64,000 nt of DNA from Lapidilactobacillus dextrinicus DSM 20335 (GCF_001436095.1 NZ_AYYK01000017.1:1-64000), one strand, 5' to 3'. Numbered from the stretch's first letter, positions 7,162 through 16,455 are shown. Notes: generated by a model not told the origin, from the sequence alone. Numbers and translations: made by a program.

Positions 7162-8565
7162 ATGATTGATTGGCAAGCAGAAGTAGAAAAACGGCAAGAC
7201 GCATTATTAGATGATTTAGGTTCAATTTTACGTATCCACAGTGAACGCGATGTTGAACACGCAACAAAGGAATACCCACTTGGTGCAGGTCCTGCAGAAG
7301 CATTGAAACAAATGTTAGCTATTGCTGAACGTGACGGTTTCACAACTAAGAACGTTGAAAACGTTGCTGGTCGCATTGAATTTGGTGAAGGCGCTGAAAC
7401 ATTAGGTATTTTATCGCATATGGACGTTGTACCTGCTGGTGACGGTTGGGAAACTGATCCATTCGAACCTACTATTAAAGATGGTAATTTAATTGCCCGT
7501 GGTAGTGCCGACGATAAAGGACCAGCTATGGCTGCTTATTATGCTTTGAAGATTATCAAAGACTTAGACTTACCTGTTTCTAAAAAAGTTCACTACATCT
7601 TCGGTACTGACGAAGAAAGCGAATGGGTTGGTATTGAACGTTACTTAGAAGTTGAACCAGCACCTGACTTTGGTTTCTCACCTGATGCTGAATTCCCAAT
7701 CATCAACGGTGAAAAAGGAATTACTGACTTTAAGATTAGCTTTAAGCCAGAATTATCAACCGTCGGCGAAATTCGTTTAATGAGTTTTCATAGTGGTTTG
7801 CGTGATAACATGGTTCCACAAACTGCTACTGCCACAATTGAAGGTCACCAATTAGGACAATTAAGTGATCAATTTGTCGCTTTTGCTGCTGAAAATGGTT
7901 TAGTTGCTGACGTTGAGGTTAAAGATCACCAAACAATCTTGACTTTAACAGGTAAGGGGGCCCATGCCTTAGAACCACGTGCTGGTCTTAATGCTGCCAC
8001 TTACTTGGCAACTTTTTTAAGTGATTTATCATTAGATCCAGCAGGACATGAATACGTTAGTGTTATTAAAGACTACTTCCACTTAGATTCTCGTGGTGAT
8101 CACGCTGGTATTAAATATACAGATAAGTTAATGGGCGAATTAACTGCTAGCCCTGATATCTTCCGCTACGATATTGAAAACGGTGGACATATTGTTTTAA
8201 ACGTTCGTTTCCCACAAGGCATTACTGCTGAAGAAATTAATACTAATATCAATAAGACAATCAAACATGCTAACGTCAACAGCGAAGTTTATGGTCGCGT
8301 AGAAACACCACATTATGTACCAGCTGATGATCCATTGGTTAAAACGTTATTGAGCGTTTATGAAAAACAAACCGGTGAAAAGGGTGAAGAACAAATCATC
8401 GGTGGTGGTACTTACGGTCGTATCTTAGATCGCGGTGTTGCTTTTGGTGCTCAATTCCCTGGACAACCAAACGTGATGCATCAAGCTAACGAATACATGC
8501 CAGTTGCTGATATTTTACGTGCTGCTGCCATTTATGCTGAAGCAATTTACGAACTAATCAAATAA
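7162..8565 (+). CDS. pepV: Dipeptidase PepV (M20 family)
   Basis: A 467-residue metallopeptidase that cleaves dipeptides, including beta-Ala and Xaa dipeptides, in the cytoplasm at the end of casein or peptide breakdown. Metal-site motifs of the M20 family are visible: LSHMDVVPAGDGW (His and Asp), ARGSADDKGP, and FGTDEESEW (catalytic and ligand Glu). The C-terminal IIGGGTYGRIL region is also characteristic of PepV. The ATG at 7162 follows AAGAGGAA; the longer reading from 7111 overlaps the upstream gene. A strong terminator follows. Confidence 0.93.
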   Translation: MIDWQAEVEKRQDALLDDLGSILRIHSERDVEHATKEYPLGAGPAEALKQMLAIAERDGFTTKNVENVAGRIEFGEGAETLGILSHMDVVPAGDGWETDPFEPTIKDGNLIARGSADDKGPAMAAYYALKIIKDLDLPVSKKVHYIFGTDEESEWVGIERYLEVEPAPDFGFSPDAEFPIINGEKGITDFKISFKPELSTVGEIRLMSFHSGLRDNMVPQTATATIEGHQLGQLSDQFVAFAAENGLVADVEVKDHQTILTLTGKGAHALEPRAGLNAATYLATFLSDLSLDPAGHEYVSVIKDYFHLDSRGDHAGIKYTDKLMGELTASPDIFRYDIENGGHIVLNVRFPQGITAEEINTNINKTIKHANVNSEVYGRVETPHYVPADDPLVKTLLSVYEKQTGEKGEEQIIGGGTYGRILDRGVAFGAQFPGQPNVMHQANEYMPVADILRAAAIYAEAIYELIK

Positions 8566-8576
8566 TTAAAGACAAT

Positions 8577-8607
8577 AAAAAGGCTAGGAATAATCCTAGC
8601 CTTTTTT
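8577..8607. terminator. Terminator between pepV and the ASCH gene
   Basis: AAAAAGGCTAGGA (8577-8589) pairs with TCCTAGCCTTTTT (8594-8606). It can serve both convergent genes. Confidence 0.9.
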
Positions 8608-8675
8608 GCACTCAAAATTAATTTCACGATCTACATCATCGTCATCATTTAATGATAGCATTCTGATGTCAACAA

Positions 8676-9137
8676 CTATTCTGTCGGCCAAAGTAGTTCA
8701 AATTCCTCACAGACAACTGGATCCGTCTCAAAGAAATGATGATTAGCAGCCTCTGCTTCCTCACTGAAAAATTCCCAGTGAACTTCACGCCAATAATCAA
8801 GGCTCAAATCCCCTTCGCCTTCAAGTTTAGCATGTTCAGCCGTAACTTCTGAAAAAGGTACTACCTCAATTTTCGTGGTGCGAATAATGCAAACTGGTGC
8901 CTGTCGACCATCGAGAATAATATTATAGTCACCAACTTTAGGAACAGGTTCATTTGTCCAACGATAAAGTTGATATAATGATGCCGTTGCGGTCTTTTTG
9001 CCAGAAATAACTAAGGCAGCTAAGCGATCTGCCTGATCAGCTGTCCCGCCAAAAGACCAAGCTAAATATTTGTCCCCAGCATCAGGATATTTTTTCTTAA
9101 ATGCTTCCCAAAAGTTCGAAATGACTAAACTTGACAT
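8676..9137 (-). CDS. ASCH domain-containing protein
   Basis: A 153-residue protein with the ASCH/PUA-like fold of the YqfB-type group: WSFGGTADQADRLAALVISGKKTATASLY near the N terminus and VGDYNIILDGRQAPVCIIRTTKIEVVPF in the middle, then EGDLSLDYWREVHWEFF. Family members are thought to bind RNA or act on modified nucleosides; the exact role here is unknown. The ATG at 9137 is preferred because AGGAG lies eight bases before it, whereas the ATG at 9143 is too close. It stands alone, convergent to pepV and divergent from the penicillin-binding protein gene. Confidence 0.85.
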   Translation of the reverse strand: MSSLVISNFWEAFKKKYPDAGDKYLAWSFGGTADQADRLAALVISGKKTATASLYQLYRWTNEPVPKVGDYNIILDGRQAPVCIIRTTKIEVVPFSEVTAEHAKLEGEGDLSLDYWREVHWEFFSEEAEAANHHFFETDPVVCEEFELLWPTE

Positions 9138-9293
9138 ATTCATTACTCCTCGCGATCATTCATAAGTTAAGAATAGCTGATTCAGGAGTTAAAAACAAAC
9201 ATTAACTCAAAATAGCATAACTAACCATTTTGTGCCTGAAAAGCAGCACCAAACGCTTGATGTAAGCCCCTTAACACAAAAAAGACTCAGAAA

Positions 9294-9310
9294 GTTAACA
9301 ATCTGTTAAC
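9294..9310. repeat. Perfect inverted repeat upstream of the class A PBP gene
   Basis: GTTAACA (9294-9300) and TGTTAAC (9304-9310) form a perfect palindrome with a 3 bp spacer, about 80 bp upstream of the PBP start. It may be an operator; no regulator is assigned. Confidence 0.4.
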
Positions 9311-9390
9311 AGTTTTAAGGAAATAAACTTTAGGAATGATAATTGTTATATAATTCTAAGGTGTAACTATGAAAAAAGGTGGCGTTATCT

Positions 9391-11931
9391 TTGAACGAGC
9401 CCCAAAATTGGTGGACGAAATTCCTAACTGCACTACAAAACTTTGGTCAGCGTTTAGTGCACTTAACTAAACGTACCATTCAACAATCACGTTCGAATAC
9501 TGAAGCTAATCAACAACCAACTCCAAACGATTGGCAATTTAAATTCAACGTAATTATGAGTACGATTCGATCCTTAATGCGCTTTGTCATTGCCCTACTT
9601 TTTGTTGGTGGCGGACTAGCGTTAGGACTATTATTAGGCTATTTTAGTGGTTTAATGAGTCAAGAATCTGTCCCTACATATGCCAGTATGAAACGACAGA
9701 TTAGCGATGTTAAACAATCATCTGAATTATACTTTGCTAATAACGTCAAACTTGATAACGTCAAGAGTGATCTATTACGCAAACAAATCTCTTCTTCAGA
9801 AATGTCGCCTTACTTGAAAAAAGCTATTGTCGCAACTGAAGATAGTGATTTTTACAATCATAACGGGGTCGTTCCTAAATCCTTGATTCGAGCTGTCTTA
9901 GGTGAAATCGCAGGCGCCAGCGTACAAACTGGTGGTTCAACTTTAACTCAACAACTCGTTAAAATGCAGCTGCTATCTTCAGAAACCACTTGGAAGCGTA
10001 AGGCAACTGAAATTATGTTAGCAATGCGTGTTAATAAATATTTCAGTAAGGATGAAGTACTCGAGTCTTACTTAAATGTTGCAACTTTTGGCCGTAATAG
10101 TGCTGGCCAAAACATTGCCGGTGTTGAAGAAGCTGCTCAAGGTTTGTTTGGCGTTAGTGCCAAGAACTTATCCTTACCCCAAGCTGCATTTATCGCCGGA
10201 TTGCCACAAAGTCCGTCAGTTTATACCCCTTATAAACAAAATGGTAGCTTGAAAAAAGATCTCTCACTGGGATTAAAACGTAAGAATGTCGTACTCTTCC
10301 GAATGTATCGTAATGGCGACATTACCAACAAACAATACCAAGCAGCTAAAAAAGTTGACCTTGTTAGTCAATTCCAAGAAAAAGGAACAGCATCAGAACA
10401 AACCGTCAAATACGGTTATGTTTATAACTTATTATTGTCACGCGCACGAACGATTCTAATTAAGCAGTTAGTTAAACAAGACGGTCGTCAAATAGTTAAG
10501 GTTAAAGCTGACGATGCGTTATATACGAAGTACTATAATCAAGCCGACACTTTATTGAAACAAAAAGGTTATCGGATTGACAGCACGATTAACAAGTCAA
10601 TCTATGACGAACTACAAACAGCTACTTCACAAGCAAGCTATACTTTTGGACAAAGTTATACTGAAACAGCTTATGATAGTAATCTGAAAAAAGAAGTCAC
10701 GATTACTGAACCCGTTCAAGTTGGTAGTATCGTTTTAGACAATACAACAGGTAAAGTTCTTGCCTTTGTGGGTGGTCGTGATTACGACGATAATCAAGTT
10801 AACCATGCTTTTGATACTCTGCGTTCTCCTGGTTCAACCATGAAACCATTATTGGTTTATGGGCCAGCTGTTGAAAACAAAATTATTAATACCCAAACTC
10901 AAATTGCCGATTTTCCTCAAGACTTTAATGGTTACAAGCCATCTGATTTTGGTCAGACATCACTTAATAAATTTGTTTCAGCAACAACTGCGCTAGAACA
11001 TTCTTATAATCTTCCTGCTGTTAACTTGTACAACTACCTGTTAAACAAGACTAACGTACAACCTGCTGATTATTTAAAGAAGATGGGTATCACCTTAACA
11101 AGTAAGGAAATATCTGAATTAGGAATCGCCTTAGGTGGTACATCTCAAGGTATTTCCGTTCAACAAGATGCTAGCGCATTTGCAACCTATGCTAACAATG
11201 GTGATCATGTAGATCCTTATGTTATCAGTAAGATCACTGCACCAGATGGTAAAGTGATTTACCAACATAAAGAAACAAAAACTTCCGTTTACAGCCCAAG
11301 CACAGCTTATATTATGCAACATATGCTAAAACAAGTTGTTAAATCCGGTACTGCTAATTCCTTATCATGGCGACTTAACTTTAGCACAGACAACGTTTGG
11401 GGTAAGACCGGTACAACTAATGATAATAAAGATATTTGGTTTGTTGGTTCAACACCTGGTATTACGATGGCAACTTGGATGGGCTATGATAATTTCTATG
11501 GTAATCAACATAGCTTAGGTACAACAGCTAGTTCGATCAACTTAGGTTACTGGTCAACTATGGCCAATGCTATTTATAGCAACCAGCCAGATTTGTTAAA
11601 ACTCAACAAATCGATGTCTAAGCCAAGTGGCGTTAAATCCCATTCCGTTTTAGAATCAACAGGAACAAAAGATGGTAAAGTCACTGTGGATGGTAATACA
11701 ATTAATCTCAAAGGTAATACAGTTACCGCATTATTCAATGATGATGAAGCTAGTGATGCGAAAGCCAAATTTGCAATTGGCGGCACTGATAAGAATTACA
11801 AGCTCTTCTATGATCATTACAGCGGTATTAGTAATGCTTATGGTCAAAGTATTAAGATGGATGCTAAAGGTAACGTCCTTGATAGTAGCGGCAACATTGT
11901 TACAGATGACGACGATACAACAACCGATTAA
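9391..11931 (+). CDS. Class A penicillin-binding protein (transglycosylase/transpeptidase)
   Basis: An 846-residue bifunctional peptidoglycan synthase. A cytoplasmic N terminus is followed by a transmembrane segment near residues 50-75. The GT51 glycosyltransferase domain shows ATEDSDFYNHNG with the catalytic Glu and GGSTLTQQLVKMQLL. The transpeptidase domain carries the SxxK motif in SPGSTMKPLL, the SxN motif in HSYNLPAVN and the KTG motif in WGKTGTTND. The acidic C terminus ends DDDDTTTD. The start is taken as TTG 9391 because AAGGTGG lies eight bases before it; GTG 9379 lacks such a site. A -10-like TATAAT lies around 9346-9351. Confidence 0.92.
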   Translation: MNEPQNWWTKFLTALQNFGQRLVHLTKRTIQQSRSNTEANQQPTPNDWQFKFNVIMSTIRSLMRFVIALLFVGGGLALGLLLGYFSGLMSQESVPTYASMKRQISDVKQSSELYFANNVKLDNVKSDLLRKQISSSEMSPYLKKAIVATEDSDFYNHNGVVPKSLIRAVLGEIAGASVQTGGSTLTQQLVKMQLLSSETTWKRKATEIMLAMRVNKYFSKDEVLESYLNVATFGRNSAGQNIAGVEEAAQGLFGVSAKNLSLPQAAFIAGLPQSPSVYTPYKQNGSLKKDLSLGLKRKNVVLFRMYRNGDITNKQYQAAKKVDLVSQFQEKGTASEQTVKYGYVYNLLLSRARTILIKQLVKQDGRQIVKVKADDALYTKYYNQADTLLKQKGYRIDSTINKSIYDELQTATSQASYTFGQSYTETAYDSNLKKEVTITEPVQVGSIVLDNTTGKVLAFVGGRDYDDNQVNHAFDTLRSPGSTMKPLLVYGPAVENKIINTQTQIADFPQDFNGYKPSDFGQTSLNKFVSATTALEHSYNLPAVNLYNYLLNKTNVQPADYLKKMGITLTSKEISELGIALGGTSQGISVQQDASAFATYANNGDHVDPYVISKITAPDGKVIYQHKETKTSVYSPSTAYIMQHMLKQVVKSGTANSLSWRLNFSTDNVWGKTGTTNDNKDIWFVGSTPGITMATWMGYDNFYGNQHSLGTTASSINLGYWSTMANAIYSNQPDLLKLNKSMSKPSGVKSHSVLESTGTKDGKVTVDGNTINLKGNTVTALFNDDEASDAKAKFAIGGTDKNYKLFYDHYSGISNAYGQSIKMDAKGNVLDSSGNIVTDDDDTTTD

Positions 11932-11945
11932 TATATGATGCAATC

Positions 11946-11984
11946 AAAAAAGAACCTGGAGAAAATTCTCCAGGTTCTTTTTTA
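11946..11984. terminator. Terminator between the PBP gene and ccpA
   Basis: GAACCTGGAGA (from 11952) pairs with TCTCCAGGTTC, flanked by an A-run and a T-run, so it works for both convergent genes. Confidence 0.9.
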
Positions 11985-12044
11985 TATTTAAACCGAAACT
12001 TGTTTAATGACAAAGAGTTGCCAACAAGCCGCTAACTTTTTAAA

Positions 12045-13052
12045 CTATTTTGATCTAGTTGAATTACGTGTAATAATGCTATGTGGTAAGAGAATCGTAT
12101 TTTGATCGATTTCTTCTTTGTTCATCATCTTAGTTAATAAACGCATGGCTACGGCACCGATATCATAAAGGGGTTGAGCAATGGATGTTAATTTAGGACG
12201 CACAATCTCAGTTAACATCGTGTTGTTGCTAGTAATGATTTCAAAGTCTTCAGGGATCTTAACGCCAGTATCAACACCACCGTTTAAAAAGCCAACTGCT
12301 AATTCATCATCAGTAACAATAGCAGCAGTTGCGCCAGCATGTTTAACAGCATCCCAGACAGCTTCTCCAGCACGATAACTGTATTCAGTTTCAAAAACTA
12401 AGCTTTCATCATAAGCAATCTTAGCTTCTGCTAAAGCAGCTTGATAACCCTTTAAACGATATTGACCATTAATAGGATCGTTCAATGGACCAGTGACAAA
12501 AGCAATATGTTGATTGCCACTAGCAATTAAACGTGCTGTTGCTTCTTTAACAGCAGCTACATAGTCGATGTTAACACTACCAATTTTAGCAGTTGGATCA
12601 ACTGTGCCGGCTAAAACAACTGGTGTCTTACTACGATCTAATTCTTTACGTGTTGAATCATCGATATTTTGACCCATGTAGATCAAACCATCAACTTGTT
12701 TAGCCAAAATACTTTCTAGAACAGTATTAACTTTATGCTTACCTTCATCTGCACTAGCCAAAATAATATTATACTTGTACATCGTTGCAACATCATTAAT
12801 ACCACGTGCTAAGGACGCATAAAAAATGTTCGTAATATCAGGAATTATAACCCCTACTGTTGTTGTTCGGTGACTAGCAAGACCCCGAGCAACAGCATTA
12901 GGACGATAATCAAGTTTTTCAATCACCTTTAAAACTTTTTCGCGAGTGTCTGGGCGGACGTTGGGATTGCCATTGACTACTCGAGAAACAGTTGCCATTG
13001 AAACACTTGCTTCGCGCGCAACATCATAAATTGTAATAGTTTGTTTTTCCAT
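12045..13052 (-). CDS. ccpA: Catabolite control protein A
   Basis: A 335-residue LacI/GalR regulator. Residues 6-26 are the helix-turn-helix (ITIYDVAREASVSMATVSRV) and residues 48-58 the hinge helix (DYRPNAVARGLA). The periplasmic-binding-like core (from VGVIIPDITNIFYASLARG) carries the CcpA-type surface for HPr-Ser46-P. CcpA with phospho-HPr binds cre sites and controls carbon catabolite repression. The gene is divergent from a broken pepQ, an arrangement known in lactobacilli, and two cre-like sites lie between them, suggesting autoregulation. Confidence 0.95.
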   Translation of the reverse strand: MEKQTITIYDVAREASVSMATVSRVVNGNPNVRPDTREKVLKVIEKLDYRPNAVARGLASHRTTTVGVIIPDITNIFYASLARGINDVATMYKYNIILASADEGKHKVNTVLESILAKQVDGLIYMGQNIDDSTRKELDRSKTPVVLAGTVDPTAKIGSVNIDYVAAVKEATARLIASGNQHIAFVTGPLNDPINGQYRLKGYQAALAEAKIAYDESLVFETEYSYRAGEAVWDAVKHAGATAAIVTDDELAVGFLNGGVDTGVKIPEDFEIITSNNTMLTEIVRPKLTSIAQPLYDIGAVAMRLLTKMMNKEEIDQNTILLPHSIITRNSTRSK

Positions 13053-13117
13053 GTTTGTTTTGGTTACCTCATATTTTCATAGTTTTCCATATTAATTTAG
13101 CATGATGTAGCAACAAA

Positions 13118-13131
13118 TGCAAGCGTTTTTA
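13118..13131. promoter_or_regulatory. cre-like site 1 between ccpA and pepQ
   Basis: TGCAAGCGTTTTTA matches 12 of 14 positions of the catabolite-responsive element consensus TGWAANCGNTNWCA. Confidence 0.5.
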
Positions 13132-13146
13132 TCTATCTTTATGAAA

Positions 13147-13160
13147 ATAAATCGCTTTCA
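13147..13160. promoter_or_regulatory. cre-like site 2 between ccpA and pepQ
   Basis: On the minus strand TGAAAGCGATTTAT matches 12 of 14 positions of the cre consensus. It lies upstream of the pepQ -10 element TATACT (13212-13217), which has an extended TGT. Confidence 0.5.
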
Positions 13161-13250
13161 TTAAAAATACTTTCAGATTCTTTTCATCAAAATGAGTTAG
13201 TTAAAATATGTTATACTGAACTAAACTTGTCTAGAAAGGAATCTTTCCCT

Positions 13251-14122
13251 ATGAAAAAACTTGAAGCCCTACAAAAATGGGTCCAAGAACAACATCTTGA
13301 TGTCGCTTATATTAGTGATCCTAATAGTGTTGGCTACTTTACCAACTTTGCTTTGAATTAATTCGTGAACAATTCCCTGATGCTTCTTTCCCAGTTAATG
13401 TTTCTGAATTTATTCGTCACATGAAACTTTTCAAAACACCTGGCGAAATTAATTTAATGGAAGAAGCTGGTGAACAAGCTGATCTAGCTTTTTCAATCGG
13501 TTTTAATGCAATCCAAGAAGGCCGCACTGAACAAGAAATTGTCGCTGAAATTGAATATGGCTTAATGAAACAAGGTATCATGCAAATGAGCTTTGATACG
13601 ATTGTCCAAGCTGGCGCCAACGCTGCTAATCCTCATGGCGGTCCGGAACGTCATAAGATTGAACCTAATCAGTTAATTCTCTTTGATTTGGGAACTAATA
13701 ATAAGGGTTACATGAGCGATGCTAGTCGGACCGTGGCTTTTGGTCAATTAAGTGATAAGCAACGCGAAATCTACGACGTTTGTTTAGAAGCACAATTAGC
13801 TGCTCAAGACGCCGTTAAACCTGGTATTACCGCTGCCGAACTAGATAAGATTGCTCGTGATATTATCACCAAGGCTGGTTATGGTGAATACTTCATTCAT
13901 CGGCTTGGTCATGGTATTGGAACAACTGATCATGAATTCCCTTCAATCATGGAAGGTAATGACTTAGAATTACAACCAGATATGTGCTTCTCAATTGAAC
14001 CCGGCATTTATATCCCTGGTTTTGCTGGTGTCCGAATTGAAGATTGTGTTCATGTTACTGAAAATGGCTGTAAAGCCTTCACTCATACTTCTAAAGCATT
14101 GAATCATATTCCTGTTCACTAA
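13251..14122 (+). pseudogene. pepQ: Xaa-Pro dipeptidase pepQ, broken by an internal deletion
   Basis: The gene begins normally at ATG 13251, after AGAAAGGA, and reads MKKLEALQKWVQEQ...GYFTNFALN before a TAA at 13359. From 13355 a second frame continues [19 protein letters not shown] and runs to 14122. Intact PepQ is about 368 residues; the two parts add up to about 290, so roughly 80 residues of the creatinase-like N-terminal domain are missing and the frame is shifted. The M24 catalytic half is complete: FDLGT...[23 protein letters not shown] and RIEDC supply the metal ligands. An ATG at 13421 could start this half but has no ribosome binding site, and the substrate-shaping N domain would be lost. 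Confidence 0.85.
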
Positions 14123-14129
14123 ATAAATT

Positions 14130-14176
14130 AAAAGCGTTCCTAAGTCAGCAGATACTGATTTAGGAACGCTTTTTTT
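14130..14176. terminator. Terminator between pepQ and the YtxH-like gene
   Basis: AAAAGCGTTCCTAAGTCAG (14130-14148) pairs, with one G-T, with CTGATTTAGGAACGCTTTT (from 14155) and is followed by a T-run. Confidence 0.9.
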
Positions 14177-14199
14177 AATTCATTAAATTAATAATACTG

Positions 14200-14847
14200 T
14201 TATTTAGTTAAATCGTCTTTAACTTCGTCAGCTTTTTCTTTTGCTTGGTCGCTAACTTCTTTAAGTTGATCTTGAGCAGCGGCAGCATTGTCTTTAACTT
14301 CAGCAACGGTGTCACTGTCAGCAACTGTTTCTTTAATATCTGCCAATGTGTCATCAGCTTTATCAACCAAATCTTCAGTCTTGTCTGCAATCATGTCATC
14401 TTCATCTTGAGCTTCTTGAAAAGCAGATTGACTATCTAAGACAATATCATCAAAATCATTGCTTTCATCAACACTATCTTTTGTCTGTTCAAAACTACTC
14501 TTTAATTGATCAGTTACATCGCCAAATTGTGATTTCATTTGAGCGGTTGCATCTTGAAAATTATCTTTCATTTGTTGGAATGCTTGACCTGAAGTATCCA
14601 TAGCTGAATGAAGACCCTCATGTTCATTCAAAACACTGTTAACTTTTTTAGCAGCATCTTCACGCCAATCAGCAGTTGCGTCGTCTGCAATCTGATACAA
14701 TTCTGTCGCACGATCTTTCATTTTGTCGCGATTATTTGCAGCATGCTTACGTAAATCGTCAGCAGTTTCGGGAGTTAAGAACAACGCAGCACCAATTGCT
14801 GCTGCACTACCAATTACCAATCCTAAAAAGAAATGTCCTTTTGCCAT
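14200..14847 (-). CDS. YtxH-family small membrane-anchored protein
   Basis: A 215-residue protein with an N-terminal glycine/alanine-rich membrane segment (FFLGLVIGSAAAIGAALFLTP, residues 6-26) typical of YtxH. The rest is a long charged, alanine-rich coiled-coil-like helix with repeats of the type DATAQMKSQFGDVTDQLKSS. YtxH proteins are stress-linked envelope proteins without a defined activity. The ATG at 14847 follows GGAGCG. It lies 27 bp after the DUF948 gene in the same direction, a pairing common in lactobacilli beside ccpA/pepQ. Confidence 0.85.
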   Translation of the reverse strand: MAKGHFFLGLVIGSAAAIGAALFLTPETADDLRKHAANNRDKMKDRATELYQIADDATADWREDAAKKVNSVLNEHEGLHSAMDTSGQAFQQMKDNFQDATAQMKSQFGDVTDQLKSSFEQTKDSVDESNDFDDIVLDSQSAFQEAQDEDDMIADKTEDLVDKADDTLADIKETVADSDTVAEVKDNAAAAQDQLKEVSDQAKEKADEVKDDLTK

Positions 14848-14874
14848 ATAAAACGCTCCTATCTATTTTAACTT

Positions 14875-15273
14875 TTATTTTTTGCGCAAAACAGCTCGCG
14901 CTACGCGAGTAACCATTGTATTTCGAGCAGTCTTGGGACTTGTGATCTTAGAAGCCAAATTACGTGATGAGGTATTCAAATCGGAGACAGAAGTTCCCAA
15001 TTCACCCATTGCTTTAAAAACTGGATCCAAATTAGCAACTTTACCATTAACATCGTCTAACAAAGTATTGCTTTTAACTAATAAACCTTCTACTTCACTT
15101 GATAACACGTCAACGTCTTTCGTGACCGTGTTTAATGATTGATTCACGCCATCGACTGTTTTTTCAACGTTTTTCATCACTTTAGTAATCCGCATCAAAA
15201 AGATCGAAATAAAAATTACTAAGATCAACAGTGCACCGGCAGCAATCAATCCTGCGATTTCTCCGCCTGACAT
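14875..15273 (-). CDS. DUF948 domain-containing membrane protein
   Basis: A 132-residue protein with an N-terminal transmembrane helix (IAGLIAAGALLILVIFISIF, residues 6-25) and a coiled-coil region of heptads (VDGVNQSLNTVTKDVDVLSSEVEGLL), ending in a basic tail. This is the DUF948 family, whose function is unknown. AAGGAGG precedes the ATG at 15273. It is the first gene of a two-gene unit with the YtxH-like gene. Confidence 0.85.
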   Translation of the reverse strand: MSGGEIAGLIAAGALLILVIFISIFLMRITKVMKNVEKTVDGVNQSLNTVTKDVDVLSSEVEGLLVKSNTLLDDVNGKVANLDPVFKAMGELGTSVSDLNTSSRNLASKITSPKTARNTMVTRVARAVLRKK

Positions 15274-15309
15274 AGAAAACCTCCTTAATAAATCTAAACT
15301 TACTTAATA

Positions 15310-15338
15310 AGAATAACACCAAGACGGGTCTGGGGCAA
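15310..15338 (-). promoter_or_regulatory. Promoter for the DUF948-YtxH unit
   Basis: On the minus strand TTGCCC (15333-15338) and TATTCT (15310-15315) are 17 bp apart, with an extended TGT before the -10. Confidence 0.55.
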
Positions 15339-15441
15339 TTGATAAATGAAGGCGTTCCCTTTTATAAAAGTTCAGGAATTTTTTTATTTACGGCTAAAAT
15401 TTGATACACTAATGATAAAGATGAAAAGGAGTTCTGCTATT

Positions 15442-16275
15442 TTGATAATTGCTACCGTTTTTGATCAATTCGATTGGAGCAAAATTGGCGCGGACATCTT
15501 AAGTAAAACCATCGAAATCATTCTGATCTCGTTGCTGTTTTACGTTTTAAATATTCTCGGCCAAAAGCTGATCAATCAAACCACTGAACATTACTTAAAT
15601 AAAGAAAATACTGCTAATAATCGAATTTCAACCATTCACTCGCTATTAAAAAATGCACTCTTCTATACGTTGTTGATTTTTTATATTTATACGATTTTAA
15701 CTGTCTTCGGTGTGCCTGTAGGAACGCTAATTGCTAGTGCCGGCATTGCAAGTTTAGCAATTGGCCTTGGTGCTCAAGGATTTGTTAATGACATCGTGAC
15801 TGGGTTCTTTATTTTAGTTGAGCAGCAATTTGAAGTTGGTGATTTGGTCACAATTAGTGAGATTAACGGAACCGTTACCGCTATGGGGCTGCGAACAACC
15901 CAAGTACGTTCTTCCGATGGGACACTGCATTATATTCCTAATCGTAATATTTCGATTGTCGCTAACTTCTCGCGTGGACATCGCCAGCAAATGATCAACC
16001 TACGAATTAAATCAGATACAAATATTGCCGAATTGGAACAGGTATTGCAACAAGTTAATGAGCAGCTTTATAAAACAACCGACGAATTGTTGGCTTTACC
16101 AGAATTACTTGGCGTTAATGTTCAGCCTAACGGTAGTTTGGTCTATCAAATTAAAATCAATCCTAAGCAAGGCTCAGAAATTGCCATGCAACGGCTATTA
16201 ATTAGTCACTATCTCCCTGACTTGAAAAAAGTGGGCATTACCTTACCGACAAATACCCTTAATTTGCAGGGTTAA
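15442..16275 (+). CDS. MscS-type mechanosensitive ion channel
   Basis: A 277-residue small-conductance mechanosensitive channel. Hydrophobic segments lie near residues 20-40, 68-90 and in the pore helix, with the characteristic glycine/alanine-packed TM3 sequence IASAGIASLAIGLGAQGFVNDIVTG. The beta domain follows (VGDLVTISEINGTVTAMGLRTTQVRSSDGTLHYIPNRNI). The channel releases solutes on hypo-osmotic shock. TTG 15442 is chosen because AAAAGGAG lies about ten bases before it; earlier in-frame starts at 15346 lie upstream of this site. No clear terminator follows before the repeat block. Confidence 0.88.
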   Translation: MIIATVFDQFDWSKIGADILSKTIEIILISLLFYVLNILGQKLINQTTEHYLNKENTANNRISTIHSLLKNALFYTLLIFYIYTILTVFGVPVGTLIASAGIASLAIGLGAQGFVNDIVTGFFILVEQQFEVGDLVTISEINGTVTAMGLRTTQVRSSDGTLHYIPNRNISIVANFSRGHRQQMINLRIKSDTNIAELEQVLQQVNEQLYKTTDELLALPELLGVNVQPNGSLVYQIKINPKQGSEIAMQRLLISHYLPDLKKVGITLPTNTLNLQG

Positions 16276-16386
16276 TTATTATACTCAGCTATTGTCTACT
16301 TCGCGCTTCCGCAAAAGTTCTGAGTGAAATATTGTAGGTATCGTGGCGGCAAAGCAATACTCGCCGCTGGAGCGTAGTGGATGTCG

Positions 16387-16420
16387 ATTTGAGCCGACTA
16401 AAAAACAAATCGTCTCAAAT
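16387..16420 (+). repeat. Repeat unit A, hairpin 1
   Basis: ATTTGAG (16387-16393) pairs with CTCAAAT (16414-16420), with inner GAC/GTC. CGATTTG (16385-16391) could alternatively pair with CAAATCG (16406-16412), an exclusive second fold. Confidence 0.6.
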
Positions 16421-16429
16421 AAACGCTTT

Positions 16430-16455
16430 AATGTAAGTAATAAATTACTAACATT
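16430..16455 (+). repeat. Repeat unit A, hairpin 2
   Basis: AATGT pairs with ACATT around an inner GTAAT/ATTAC stem (16430-16455); it corresponds to hairpin 2 of units B, C and D. Confidence 0.65.

Noticed and set aside
9369-9467. Small open frame from ATG 9369 overlapping the PBP start
   Set aside because: It overlaps the PBP gene in another frame and lacks its own ribosome binding site.
13421-14122. A separate short gene for the M24 catalytic half
   Set aside because: The start has no ribosome binding site and the upstream remains of pepQ are in place, so it is better called part of a pseudogene.
14346-14603. Plus-strand frame opposite the YtxH-like gene
   Set aside because: It is the complement of a repetitive helix-coding region and has no supporting signals.
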